A stretch of DNA of 34,807 bases from Priapulus caudatus (Eukaryota > Priapulida > Priapulimorpha > Priapulimorphida > Priapulidae). Shown piece by piece: positions 20,751 to 31,475 of this stretch. Below the pieces are notes generated by a model. It was not told the origin of the DNA, did not search any database, and was given only the letters and a program-made list of their open reading frames with translations. Made by a program: the position numbers and the translations under genes. Location: contig NW_014577733.1 in NCBI RefSeq assembly GCF_000485595.1, positions 127,135 to 161,941 on the forward strand, in the 5' to 3' direction. Each line of letters starts with the position of its first letter. The first letter of the stretch is position 1.

Positions 20751-21237
20751 CTATATGGTGGGTTATCTCGTAGACAGTGGTGCGTGACTGACGTTTTTAA
20801 CGTCATTACCTGTGCAACTAAACAATACACACGCCGAGGCCATGTCATTACCCGTTCAGATGTCCTACCGCCGCGCGCGCACTAATACCTCTCACTTTGC
20901 GGCCTTGGTGCGTACACGTGATCGGCGGACAGTTCGTTGGAAGGGAAGCAGAAATTGTAGACGGCGCGGACGCATCCCGATTAGCAACCGAATGCAAAAT
21001 AGGAAAGACGACGAGCAGACACCGCGACGGGTGAGGGGAAGTTGGTTTAAGGCCAGAAATGTATTCTATCGATTCGACCGTGAATGAATGCGCTTCTTTC
21101 GCCTGTCCACTCGCGCCGCTCTCATTGCCAGCCTATGATTTGTCGCTGGCGTGATGAGAAACGCGGGTGGTGCATGCCGCGACGCGGTGAATGCCTCACG
21201 CAGCGAGACGCTGCTGACACTTGCCGCGCTCATCAAC
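20751..21237. other. Unique duplicated sequence, no gene recognised
   Basis: Second copy of 8,881-9,380. It is CpG-rich and has no recognisable coding motif. Confidence 0.5.
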
Positions 21238-21705
21238 GCTCTCTCTCTCGCTCTGTTCGCTCTTATTTCTCTCTCATTTTCCTCGCTCTCTTCTCATCTC
21301 TCTCCTCATCTCTCTCTCTTCTCTCTATTCTCTCGCTCACACACACACACACACACAACACACACACCACACGACACACACCACCATCAACACTCACACA
21401 CCACACACACACAACACACACGCTCTCTCTCTCTACACACACACACGCTCTCTCTCTCTCTCCACTACACACAACATCTCTCTCTCTCTCTCTCTCTCTC
21501 TGCTCTCTCTTTAATTATATATATATATGTATGTGTACATGTGCTGTGTAGTGTTGGTGTGTGTGTTGTCGTTGTGGGTGGTGTGTGTGTTTGTTTATTG
21601 TGCTGTGTGTCTGTGCTGTCGCGTTTGTGTTCGTGCGTGCATCGACGTGTGTTGTCGTGTGTGTTGTGTTGGTGAGTGTGTGTTGTGTGTGGTGTGTGAG
21701 GTTTT
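21238..21705. repeat. Composite (CT)n-(CA)n-(CT)n-(TG)n tract, copy 2
   Basis: CT runs at 21,238-21,330, CA at 21,338-21,420, CT and CA mixed to 21,510, a TA linker, then TG runs at 21,525-21,705. It has the same order as 9,380-9,842. Confidence 0.85.
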
Positions 21706-22370
21706 ACATTTAATATTTAGTCTAATAATAATGCTTAGAAATCTTACATACGACGCACAGAATGTGCAATTGCATGCGGTCCGTTGTGTAACACAAAACA
21801 CATCGACATGTCCAAACTGCGTCTTCGCTTAAAATCATAACAGTGCGACTTCCGAAAACATTTCAGCGCGTACGAACTATTTTCTGTAATATTTTAAACA
21901 CTCGTATATAATATAAAGGCGATATAGGAATATTCACGAATAGTAGGCAAAGACTTACGACCTAGGTGCGTCGGCGGACTAATTTTCGCCATTTTGTAGG
22001 CAATCCAAAATTATTCAATAAAATCGCGCCTATATATGGGATAACGCATGCAGGTTGAGTCATGGGTCTATTGCTTGTGGCCATCGGTGCTTGAAGAAAT
22101 ATTACCGTTTAAACCCCACCCATGTTTGTAATGCACGTAAATAGGCAACCGGGATATATATGTAGCCGATCGGACTGAATCCTGCAATTAGAATTTGTGC
22201 ATCCGCTTTTCCATGCGTTCACGCTCTGTTGTCTACTGTACATATATACTCGGCATGTAATCTGTCAGCCTGCTAGTTGGTTTCGCTGGCACAATTAGAA
22301 AATTCGCATCCGAGCTTAAATTTATTCGAAATTCTGCCACGACGAGAGAACAATCAAGCGCATTCTCACA
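21706..22370. other. Unique duplicated sequence, no gene recognised
   Basis: Second copy of 9,843-10,490. Numerous one-base indels separate the copies although the order of words is the same. No conserved open frame. Confidence 0.5.
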
Positions 22371-22375
22371 ATCGT

Positions 22376-22843
22376 TCTCTCCCTCTTACCCCTATCTGCG
22401 CTCTCGCCTTCTCTCTCTCTCTCTCTTTCTTCTTTCTCTATTTCTTTTCTTTCCTTTTCTTTCTTTCTCTCACTATCTCTCTCCATCTTTCGCCTCGCCG
22501 CAGCATCTTGCCATCATCTCCTCACACGCGTTCATTCTACTCCTGCTCTGACGCGAACGGTGAGATTTTGTCACTCCTCTTAGTTTCTTAGTGGCGATTT
22601 TAAAACTCACTTCGTTTTGGCCCGATCCAATTATATATCCTATATATATATATATATTATCTTTTTATATGGCTGTGTGCTTTACGTGTAGGTGATAACC
22701 GCTTGGTGGCGCCGGTCCTCTCTGGCGCACACACACACACACACACACACACAACACCACCACACACACACACACACACACACACACCCACCCACGACAC
22801 GCACACACAGCATACACACTCATCGCACACAACACACTGCACA

Positions 22844-22882
<39 letters not shown>

Positions 22883-22950
22883 ATACACACACCAGCCGCG
22901 CGCGCTGCGCGGCTGCACACACACACACAACACACTTCTCTCTCTCCTCT

Positions 22951-22984
<34 letters not shown>

Positions 22985-23035
22985 CCACACTCTCTCTCTC
23001 TTCTCTCCCTCTCTCATCTCTCTCTCTCTATATAT
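22376..23035. repeat. CT tract, spacer, CA tract, CT run, copy 2
   Basis: CT at 22,376-22,480, a spacer of about 220 bases, CA at 22,727-22,980 with CT breaks, then CT at 22,988-23,030 and a TA run. Corresponds to 10,490-11,145. Confidence 0.85.
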
Positions 23036-23065
23036 ATATATATATTCTATATATATCTATATATA

Positions 23066-23673
23066 TATTGTTTGCTTCTGCGCGTTATTTATAGCGTAAT
23101 ACGTTTATTAAGTATTTAAATCGATTGATTTTTTCAGGCCCCGTGGCTCCGGCGAAAGTGTCGCGACGAAGGAGAATCGCCATAACCTCATCTTCTCTCT
23201 CTCTCTCTCTTCCTCTCTCTCTCTCTCTCGTTCGCTCTCTCTCTCTCTCTCTCTTCTTCTCTCTCTGTTCTCTCTCTCTCGCGCTGCTGCGCGGCTCGTT
23301 CTCGGATCTCTCTCCTTTCTCTCTTGATCTCTCTCTCTCTCTCGCTTCTCTCTCTCTCTTTCTCTCTCTACTGTTTCTTCTCCCTCTCGCGCCCGCTCTC
23401 CTTCAGGTCTCCTCTCTCTTCTCTGGGTCTTCATCTTCTCTCTCTCTCGATCACTTGTGTTTGTCTGCTCCTCTTTCTCTGTCTCTTCTTCTCTCTCCTC
23501 TCTCTGTCCTCTCTTTCGGTGTTTCTCATGTCTCTCTCTCTCTCCTCGATCACTCGATTTCTTCTTCTCATGATCACACACGACACACAACACAACACAC
23601 ACACACACACACCACACACATCACACACACACACACACACACACTACACACACACACACACACCTCCTCTCTC

Positions 23674-23717
<44 letters not shown>

Positions 23718-23784
23718 TCACAACGACACACGACACACACCAACACACAGATCCACACACACACATGGGGTCCGGGCCCACACA

Positions 23785-23817
<33 letters not shown>

Positions 23818-24405
23818 TCTATTAACTTATTATTAATTCATAATCTATTATGTTTGCTCTTCGCGTTAATTTTATAGCGTATAACTTTATTAACGTAATT
23901 AAATCGACTTTGATTTTTTCCACGGTGCTCGCGCAGAAGGTCGACGAAGGAGAAATCGCTGCAACTAATCTCTCTCTCTCTCTCGTCTCTCTCTCCTCTT
24001 CTCTCCTTTTCTTCTCTCTTTCTCTCTTCTCTCTTCATCTCTGCCTCTCTCTCTCTCTTCTCTCTCATCCTCTCTCTCTCTCTGTTTCTCTCTCTCTCGG
24101 CGCGCCTTCTCGTCTCTCTCTTCCCTTTCCTTCCTTATTCCTTTTCCTCTGTTCTCTTGGCTCTCTTCCTCTCTCTCTCCATCCCTCTCTTTTCTTCTCT
24201 CTCTGTTTCTCTCTCTCTGTACGCGCGCGCTTCTCGGCTCTCTCTCTTTCTCTGCTCTCTCTTTCTCTCTCTACTCGATCACTTAGTGCTTGCCTTGCTC
24301 CTCTCTCATCTGTCTCTTTCTCTCTCTCTCTGTCTCTCTCTGTCGTCTCTCATGTCTCTCTCATCTCTCTGCTGTCAGTCGTGCTCATCTCATGCATTCG
24401 ACACC

Positions 24406-24445
<40 letters not shown>

Positions 24446-24446
24446 G
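23066..24446. repeat. Two units of the ~775-bp CT/CA higher-order repeat, copy 2
   Basis: Unit cores begin at 23,066 and 23,849, a spacing of 783 bases against 771 in copy 1. The landmarks are the same: TTTGCTT, GCGTAAT, AAATCGA, CGAAGGAGAA, CT-rich body, CTCGATCAC, CATGATCACAC, CA tract. The second unit ends at a CA run, CCG and the second gap. Confidence 0.75.
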
Positions 24447-24471
24447 NNNNNNNNNNNNNNNNNNNNNNNNN
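24447..24471. other. Assembly gap, 25 Ns
   Basis: The length and left context (CA run then CCG) are identical to the gap at 12,534-12,558. The right side resumes with ACTAATC and CT repeats, matching about 12,058 inside the same repeat unit. The gap therefore falls inside the higher-order repeat, and the two sides may overlap unjoined. Confidence 0.95.
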
Positions 24472-24551
24472 ACTAATCCTCTCTCTCTCTCTTCTCTCTG
24501 CTCTTTCTTCTCTATCTTCTCTCTTCTCTCTCTTTCTCTCTCTTCTCTTCT

Positions 24552-24604
<53 letters not shown>

Positions 24605-25168
24605 TCCGCTCGCGGCTGCCTTCGCGTCTCTCTCCCTTTTCTCTCTCTGATTCTCTTCTCTCTTCGTCTTCTCTCTCTCTCTTTCTTCTCCTCTGTTTCT
24701 TCTCCTCTCTCGCGCGCCTCTTCTCGCGTCTCTCTCTCTTTCTCTGGTCTTCATCTTTCTCTCTGCTTCTCGATTCACTTGTGCTTGCTTGCTCTCTCTT
24801 TCTCTGTTCTCTTCTCTCTCCTCTTCTCTGTCTCTCTCTTTCGGGTGTTCTCATGTCTCTCTCTCTCTCCTCGATCACCTTTGCTCTCTCTCTCATGCAT
24901 ACCACACTCACACACACACACAACACACACACACACCACACCACACACACACACACACACGCGCGCCCACACACACACACACTACACACACACACAACAC
25001 CTTCCACACCGCTCAGCTCTCGCTCGCACACACACCAACACACCACACACACACACAAACACACGACACACACACACACACACACCACACACACACACAC
25101 CAACACGATGCACACCACACACGCACACACACGCACACACACATACCCACACACACACACACACACAC

Positions 25169-25200
<32 letters not shown>

Positions 25201-25260
25201 ACACACAGCACATCGCACAACACACACACCACACACACACAACACACACACACACACCTC
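24472..25260. repeat. Third CT/CA higher-order unit, lacking its core
   Basis: The CT-rich body (24,478-24,900) carries the landmarks CACTTGTGCTTGCTTGC, TTTCGGGTGTTCTCATG and CTCGATCAC found in the other units. A CA tract follows (24,905-25,257). The conserved core expected upstream is missing, presumably within the gap. It ends sharply at CCTCCACGGTTAATATC, where unique sequence starts. Confidence 0.75.
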
Positions 25261-25800
25261 CACGGTTAATATCTCACGCCATACCACCGTGTCGTTTCTC
25301 TCGGCTGACGACGCGATTAATCCACGCGTCCCGCCGCGAAACAACTGAGCATACAACGCGCGTGACAAAAGCGCATCCATCGCTGCTATTGTTTCTCGGC
25401 AGGCCTTTCGATACTAGAGTAACGGCACACGCGCGGCGCACAACAGCAACCAACGCCGCAACATTCAACTCGGTGTAGTGTAATTAACGCGCTCGCTAAT
25501 TGGATTGCTAATTAGAGCTTTCGCGGCTGCCGACATCGCTCGCGTTCAGGAAGTGCGAACTGCGCATAAGCTATGTAGTCACTCATCCCACAGCGCGCCC
25601 GTTGTCAAGCCTGTGTGTTCTCGTCATGGAGATACGACGGTGGTCTTGTTAATAACGAAGCCATTGTATAATTCGACTCCGTAATTGACGAAGTATTATG
25701 ATTATACGCTATATTCAATTTGCGGCGTCGAGGTGAAGCTCGATAATGGCCTGCTTAAGACCCATTAATTAGGTGATATATTGGTGCTAACGACGGCGAC
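25261..25800. other. Unique sequence within the single-copy segment, no gene recognised
   Basis: CpG-rich sequence with no second copy in the window. It contains a cluster of TAATT words (see 25,481-25,771). Short open frames show no family resemblance. Confidence 0.45.
25481..25771. promoter_or_regulatory. Cluster of homeodomain-type TAATT core sites
   Basis: TAATTAA at 25,481, TAATTG at 25,497, TAATTA at 25,509, TAATTG at 25,682 and TAATTA at 25,766. Sites two and three lie in CTAATTGGATTGCTAATTAG, so the 6-bp CTAATT is repeated with a 12-base period. TAATTA/TAATTG are the known core recognition words of many homeodomain proteins. The clustering in otherwise CpG-rich DNA suggests an enhancer-like element, but short words in AT-containing DNA can cluster by chance. 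Confidence 0.2.
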
Positions 25801-25815
25801 AGCGCGATCGCCAAC

Positions 25816-26150
25816 CCTCTCTCCCTCCTTCTTTCTTTCTCTCCTTCTCTCTCCCCCTCTTTCTCTATCTCTCTCTCTCCCTCGCTCCCACTCTCTCTCT
25901 GCCCCTCTCTCTCCCTCTCTTTCTTCCTCGCTTCCCCTTTTCGCTATCTCTCTTCCTCGCTACCTTTCTCTCGCTCTCCCCTCTCTCTCTATCTATCTTT
26001 CTCTCCCTCGCTCCCTCTCTCGCTCTCCCTTCTCTCTCTCTTCCTCTCTCTATCTCTCTCTCTCTTTTCTCCTCTTTCTCACACACTCTATCGCTCTCCC
26101 TTTCTCCCCTTCTCTCTCCCTCTCCCTCTCTCCCTCTCCCTCTCTCTCCC

Positions 26151-26190
<40 letters not shown>
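25816..26190. repeat. (CT)n pyrimidine tract
   Basis: About 375 bases of CT/CCCT pyrimidine sequence, ending in a pure CT run directly followed by ACCGCCGCAG. The tract plus CAG resembles an intron 3' end with AG at 26,199-26,200. The following 93 codons are open in one frame to a TGA at 26,480-26,482, but the predicted peptide matches nothing I recognise. Confidence 0.85.
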
Positions 26191-26193
<3 letters not shown>

Positions 26194-26200
26194 GCCGCAG

Positions 26201-26765
26201 TACACGTTAGTGTTAGTGGCTAGTGTTAGGGATGGTGCAATTAGTAGGGTACGTACTGGGGTTTGGGTTAATATTAGTGTGAATTTTAGGCATCCGTTCG
26301 GCGGCGTCCGTTCGGCTCTCGGGGTGATGACATTTACCTTGCATCCCCTGGCCATCGCTCTGCAAATACGTGTATACCGGCAGCGCAACTCATCGCCCCT
26401 ACGCCGCGCACAAGCAAAGATCACTCGCTCGACACTTAACCGCGTGGAGCATCCCACTCGCGCGGCAGCCGACGGGCAATGAAGAGAGAACTACGACAAG
26501 GAAAGAAAAAGGCGGCGAAAAAAAAAGTATCAATATGTGCAAGCGCGAGAGAGCGGTGATTGGATGTTTTCATTCGCCGACGTCGGCGCTCGCCGGCGAC
26601 GGCACGAAATCTTAGGGAAACAGTCGCTTTGTGTGCGAACGACGGTGGCGCGGATCTTTTTCAAATTGGCTTCAGTCGTCGATTTCACGGTACCTTATCA
26701 GGCTCGACTCAGCCTCGGTCCGTGACAGCGCGCGCTGTTTGCTCCTGTGCACGCAACGCGGTAGT
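26201..26765. other. Unique sequence upstream of the CAG/CAC repeat
   Basis: Single-copy CpG-rich DNA. It contains a TTAGTG/TTAGGG-like stretch at 26,207-26,290, a purine-rich patch at 26,480-26,530, and an initiator-like TTCAGTC at about 26,671. The last is about 95 bases before the first ATG of the CAG/CAC-rich frame. This could be a leader region, but no TATA box or clear downstream promoter element supports it. Confidence 0.3.
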
Positions 26766-27926
26766 ATGAGCAGCAGCAGCAGCAGCAGAGCAGCAGTAGC
26801 AGCAGCAGCAGTAGTAACAGCAGTAGCAGCAGCAGGAGCAGCAGCAGCAGTGTCAGCAGCGGTAGCAACAGCAGCAGCAACATCACCACCACCATCAGCA
26901 GCAGCAGCAACAGCAGCAGCAGCAACAGCAACACCACCACTCCCACCATCACCACCACCCACCACCACCACCACTCACCACCACACCCCAACACACCACC
27001 ACACCAACTCACTCGACCACCACCACCACACGCCACCACCACCAGCAGCAGCACAGCAACACCAACGACCATCACCAGCAGCAGCGCAGCAGCACCACTA
27101 CCACCGCCACCACCACACCACCACCACCACCACTTACCACCACCACACACCACGCACCACCACCACCACCACCACCACCACTCCACCACCCACCAACCAC
27201 CCCCCCGCACCCCACCACCCCACCACCACTACACCACACACCCCACACCACACCCACCACACCACCACCCACCCTCCACCACCACCACTCCACCACCACC
27301 AGCAGCAGCAAACAGAAACACCACACCAGCACCGCCAGCAGGCAATACCACACTACAAAGCAGCGCAGCAGATCAACACCACCAGCCACCACCACCACCA
27401 CCACCACCACCACACCACCACCACGCGCCGCCGCCCACCACCACACCACCACCACCACCACCCCACCACCACCACACGCACCACCACCACCACCACCAGC
27501 ACCGCAGCAGCAGCAGCACACGCCAGCAGCAGCAGCACGCACCGCAGCAGCAAGCAACACCACACTACAACAGCAGCAGCAGCATCAGCCACCGCCACGT
27601 ACCAGCAGCAGCAGCAGCGAGCCAACACCACCACTACCACCAGCAGCAAGCCAACAGAAGCAGCAGCAGCAACAGAAACACCACCACCAGCACGCCACCA
27701 TCACACCAACCACACCACCACCAAAGAGCAGCAGCAGCAACAGAACACCACCACAGCACCGCCCGCAGCATACCACCAACCGCCAGCAGGCAAGCAGCAA
27801 CAACACCACCACTACACAGCAGCAGCAGCACCCACCACCACATACCACCCCAGCGACGCAACAGGCAGCAGCAGCAGCAGCAGCAGAAAGCTGTTCGATC
27901 CGTCCGACTATAGTGGACTATACTAG
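26766..27926 (+). CDS. Candidate low-complexity ORF in a CAG/CAC-rich repeat
   Basis: From the ATG at 26,766 the frame runs 386 codons to a TAG at 27,924. The peptide is Ser6, then Ala/Val-rich, then a mosaic of Thr, His, Pro, Gln and Ala runs, ending in SSSRKLFDPSDYSGLY. An overlapping frame without an ATG runs from 26,866 to a TGA at 28,018. It reads Gln/His blocks first (CATCACCACCACCATCAG then CAGCAGCAG), which is the usual reading of such repeats in insect proteins, and ends VPSVFQNVNRQ. CAN triplets rarely create stops in any forward frame, so openness is weak evidence. The phase of the CAC and CAG runs drifts among frames, which argues for a non-coding repeat or uncorrected indels. No domain is visible. 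Confidence 0.2.
   Translation: MSSSSSSRAAVAAAAVVTAVAAAGAAAAVSAAVATAAATSPPPSAAAATAAAATATPPLPPSPPPTTTTTHHHTPTHHHTNSLDHHHHTPPPPAAAQQHQRPSPAAAQQHHYHRHHHTTTTTTYHHHTPRTTTTTTTTTPPPTNHPPAPHHPTTTTPHTPHHTHHTTTHPPPPPLHHHQQQQTETPHQHRQQAIPHYKAAQQINTTSHHHHHHHHHTTTTRRRPPPHHHHHHPTTTTRTTTTTTSTAAAAAHASSSSTHRSSKQHHTTTAAAASATATYQQQQQRANTTTTTSSKPTEAAAATETPPPARHHHTNHTTTKEQQQQQNTTTAPPAAYHQPPAGKQQQHHHYTAAAAPTTTYHPSDATGSSSSSSRKLFDPSDYSGLY
26770..27890. repeat. CAG/CAC/CAA trinucleotide repeat region
   Basis: More than 1.1 kb built almost wholly from CAG, CAC and CAA triplets, with AGT and CCA variants. The CAG-rich left part (26,770-26,940) passes into a CAC-rich centre (26,940-27,500), then mixed CAG/CAC to 27,890. 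The plus strand is nearly devoid of T and the minus strand is rich in GTG/CTG. Confidence 0.9.
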
Positions 27927-28290
27927 TGATGTAGTTACATCGACGAGTCAAATCTTCGCTGTGGCCGGCGACGGCCGCTGCCCCGTGCCCTCTGTATTTC
28001 AAAACGTAAATAGACAGTGAAATTAAATTGAAATGTTCAAATATATACGTCCGTGCACAAGAACCGAGAGGCGGTCACCCCGCGCATGCCCTTACCGGAG
28101 AGATGTTACGATTAATACACGCGCGCATACGGACCGGATTCAGAGGAGCGCATGTAGATGTGAGGATGCGGGATAATCACGACGTGATAATGGTCTCTTG
28201 AAGCCATTACACGGTACTAAGCTAGTGGTCCGAGGCTCTACCTCGCAGCCGACCCTCAGCGAAATCAATTGGTGCGGATAAGCGTCAGGC
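27927..28290. other. Unique sequence after the CAG/CAC region
   Basis: About 360 bases without repeats or a recognisable gene. A possible splice or tail role for the preceding frame cannot be judged; no AATAAA occurs here. It ends at a GA-rich tract. Confidence 0.4.
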
Positions 28291-28840
28291 AAAGAGGCAG
28301 CGAGCTGGAGAAGAGAGAGGAGTGAGAGACGAGAGGATAGAGAGAGAGAAGAAGAAGAAGGAGAGAGAGGAGAAGCAGGGACGGGGAGAGGGAGGAGCGG
28401 TGTGATTTAAGAAGATGGGGAAAGATAGAGAGGGAAGAGATCAGGGAGAGAGAGAATGCTGACAGAAACAGCGACATGTGAGACGAGAGAGAGAGAGAAG
28501 AGAAGAAAGCGGAGGAGAGAGCGATGAGAGAGAGCGAGAGGAGAGCGAGAGACGAGTAATGAGAGAGAGCAGAGAGAGATAAGAGAGACGAGAGAACGAG
28601 AGCCGAGAGCAGGGAGAGAGAGATGCAGAGCTGAGAGAAGAGAGTAAGAGAGAAGAGAGAGAGAGATGAAAAAGAGAGAGAGAGAGTGAGAGAGAGACAA
28701 AGCTGGTGCTTAGGAAAGATGGGGGAATAGCAGAGAGGGTGGGGATAGGGAAGAGAGAGAATGCGACAGAGATAAACACGACACACATAGAGAAAGGGAG
28801 AGAGAGCGAGAAGAAGAGGAGAGTGAGATAGATGGTGGCA
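28290..28840. repeat. GA-rich tract leading into block B2
   Basis: Imperfect GA dinucleotides. From about 28,715 the sequence matches 12,559 onward (GGGATAGGGAAGAGAGAGAA, then GCGACAGAGATAAAC), which marks the start of the second B copy. Confidence 0.85.
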
Positions 28841-29178
28841 TAGATAGATAGGTAGAGATAGATAAGATTAGATAGTATAGATAGATAGAATAATATAGAT
28901 AGATAATAGATAAGATAAGAATTGAGATAGATAGATTAGATAGTGATTAGATGACTTTAATAGCATAGCATAAGTATATGATAGATAAGATGAGATAGAT
29001 GAATAGATAGATAGATAGATAGATATGAATAGAATAGATAGATAGATAGCATATATATTAACAATAGATATATAGATAGATAGATAGATAGATAGATAGA
29101 TTAGATAGATAGATAGATAGAATATGATAGATAGATAGCATAGATAGATAGATAGATAGATTGAATTAGATAGATGGA

Positions 29179-29209
<31 letters not shown>

Positions 29210-29405
29210 TATGAAGATGATAGCATATAGAAGATAGGTAGATAGATAAATAATAAATAAAATATATATACCGGTATATAGAGCAGAGAGAGAAGAAAGA
29301 GAAGAGAGGGAGAGAGAGAGAGAAGAGAAGAGACGAGAGAAAGAGAGAGAAGAGAGACCGAGGACGAGAGAGAGCAGACGGAGAAGAGAGAGACGAGAGA
29401 TAGAC
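28840..29405. repeat. (GATA)n and GA tracts, block B2
   Basis: Imperfect GATA at 28,840-29,250, AAAT/TATA at 29,250-29,275, then GA at 29,282-29,405. Counterpart of 12,700-13,285. Confidence 0.9.
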
Positions 29406-30180
29406 AGTGTATAGAGATGCAATAGATCAGTACATTTGGCGTTCTCCAAACGATCCAATCATCAGGCATTAGGCCGGCCGCTAACACGAACATCAGGTGT
29501 GCGCGCCGTTATAGATAGCCATTCTCGGCATTCACCACTCCGAAGTCGCAGCGTTTTGGATATAAATGGCCAAGTATATATACCAAACTTATGCCAGGGT
29601 ATAGAGACGCGGCCGGGCCACCTATATCTATATACAAAATCTGAATCATGTAGCATACCCTTAAACATCATATATGCCAATTCTGTGTTTTTACCTGAAA
29701 ACGACCATTTTCACATTTCTGCCCCACTACGAGCGACTTGCACATAGAGGTGAGAGTTTCGTGTTACTGGCCGGACCTTCAGAAACACGTGCGGCCGCGC
29801 GCGTGTGTGCATGCCCGGGCCCTGCGCTGCCGCTGCGTGTGTCTTTGTGTGCGCGACGCATTTTAAACACGCGAGGCGGCGGTGATGCGCGCATAGCATC
29901 CGCTCTTTCTCCTTGTGCCAGATTAGCCTCCGCCACTTTGTTTATCGATAATGCTTATCGTATGAGACCTCCGTGGCAGATCGCGGCGCCACATCTGGAG
30001 CCGCATCGCGCCTACGGCCCCGCCGGCACCCATTGTGTGGCCGCCATCGTGGTGCCGTAGCACGCCGTGGGGCCTGCCGGTGCCGCTCGGTTTATTTTGT
30101 TAGCCCTACGTATGCCGCGCCGTCATCATATCTTTTCGCGAGCAATTTATCCGGCCCTGTATCTGCGTGCGCAGAGAGAT
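29406..30180. other. Unique duplicated sequence, no gene recognised
   Basis: Second copy of 13,286-14,045. The forward frame 29,674-30,060 is open for 128 codons, but the corresponding stretch of B1 has different frames because of indels. It is not supported as a gene. Confidence 0.5.
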
Positions 30181-30600
30181 GCGTGTGTGTGTGCTTGTGT
30201 GGTGCGTGTGTGTGCGGGGCCTCGTGTGGTCGGGGCCCTGTCGGCAATGTGTGTGTGTCGTGCGTGTGAGTGGGTTTGTGTGTGGTGTGTGCCGGTTTGC
30301 TTGTGCCCGGCGCCCGCGGTGTGGTTGTGGTGTGCGTGCGCCGTGTGGTGTGCGTGTGCGTAGTGCGTTGTGCGTGTGCGCGACTCGCGCGTCGCCTCCT
30401 GTGCGCGTGGCTGCAGTCGTGCGTTGTGCGCGGGTGTGCGTTGATTGTGTGTTGTGTGTGTGCCCGGCTGGTGTGTGTGTTTGTGTGTGTGTGTTGCCGC
30501 GTGTTTGTGGGGTGTTTGTCATGTCTGTGCGTATGGTGTGCCTGATCCCTGTGTGCTGCTGTGTGTGTTTGTTTGCTTTGGAGTGCGGGTGTGTGTATGT
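30180..30600. repeat. (TG)n-rich tract with CG interruptions, block B2
   Basis: Counterpart of 14,046-14,425, with more C and CG interruptions and fewer long pure TG runs. Confidence 0.8.
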
Positions 30601-30849
30601 CATTATTTTACGCGTACGAGTGTGTGCATCAACGAGATACATACACGGTGCCAGATTCTGAAAAGCCGCGAGCGTCATTGGCGGTTACGCGCCGACACCT
30701 TACGTACGCTGCACCAGGACGCACGCAACATGTAGCGCCGTAGTAGGTGTAGGCGCATGCCGCACACGGTATGTTTCCGTCTGCTCTTTTTCGCCCGCTG
30801 CTTTGAGATCATATAATAGCGCCTCACAACCTTCACAATGCACCTCACA

Positions 30850-30876
30850 CACCAGCACACACCACACACTCACAAC

Positions 30877-30953
<77 letters not shown>

Positions 30954-30962
30954 ACTCAACAC

Positions 30963-31003
<41 letters not shown>

Positions 31004-31130
31004 CAACACACACACACACACACACGCCACACTCACACAACACACACACACAACACACACAACCACACAGCACCACTCACACTCACACACACACACACAC
31101 ACACCACCACACACACACACACGCACACAC
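30850..31130. repeat. (CA)n tract, block B2
   Basis: Counterpart of 14,662-14,960, nearly pure CA with occasional AA, CC or CT steps. Confidence 0.9.
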
Positions 31131-31309
31131 CACATCCCGACAAAACAAACACTGTCACGCTATATGATGGGACGCAGTCGTCTATTCACTATATTGAAGA
31201 ACATCACGCTTTATGATACATACATACATACATTATATCAGTGTACATAATAGAGATTCTATTATACATCTCTATTAATACATTCTCTATTATGTACTAT
31301 TGCATTATA

Positions 31310-31475
31310 TATATACATAAATACACATATTATATATATTATATATATATATATATATATAATCTATATATATGTGGGCCGCATGTGTGTGTGTGTGGTG
31401 TGTTGTGTCTGTGTGTGTTGTGTGTGTGGGTGTGTGTGTCGTTGTTGTGTGTGCTGTGTATGGTGAGTGTACGCA
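31310..31475. repeat. (TA)n followed by interrupted (TG)n, block B2
   Basis: TA runs at about 31,330-31,372, then TG-rich sequence to 31,470. Counterpart of 15,150-15,294, but the TG part lacks the long perfect run seen there. Confidence 0.85.

Larger units (their letters stand above)
17246..24446 (+). repeat. Large duplicated block A, copy 2 (7.2 kb)
   Basis: Same order and orientation as 5,296-12,533, offset 11,951 at the left end and 11,913 at the right. The near-constant offset shows that insertions and deletions roughly balance. No recognisable gene is present. Confidence 0.9.
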
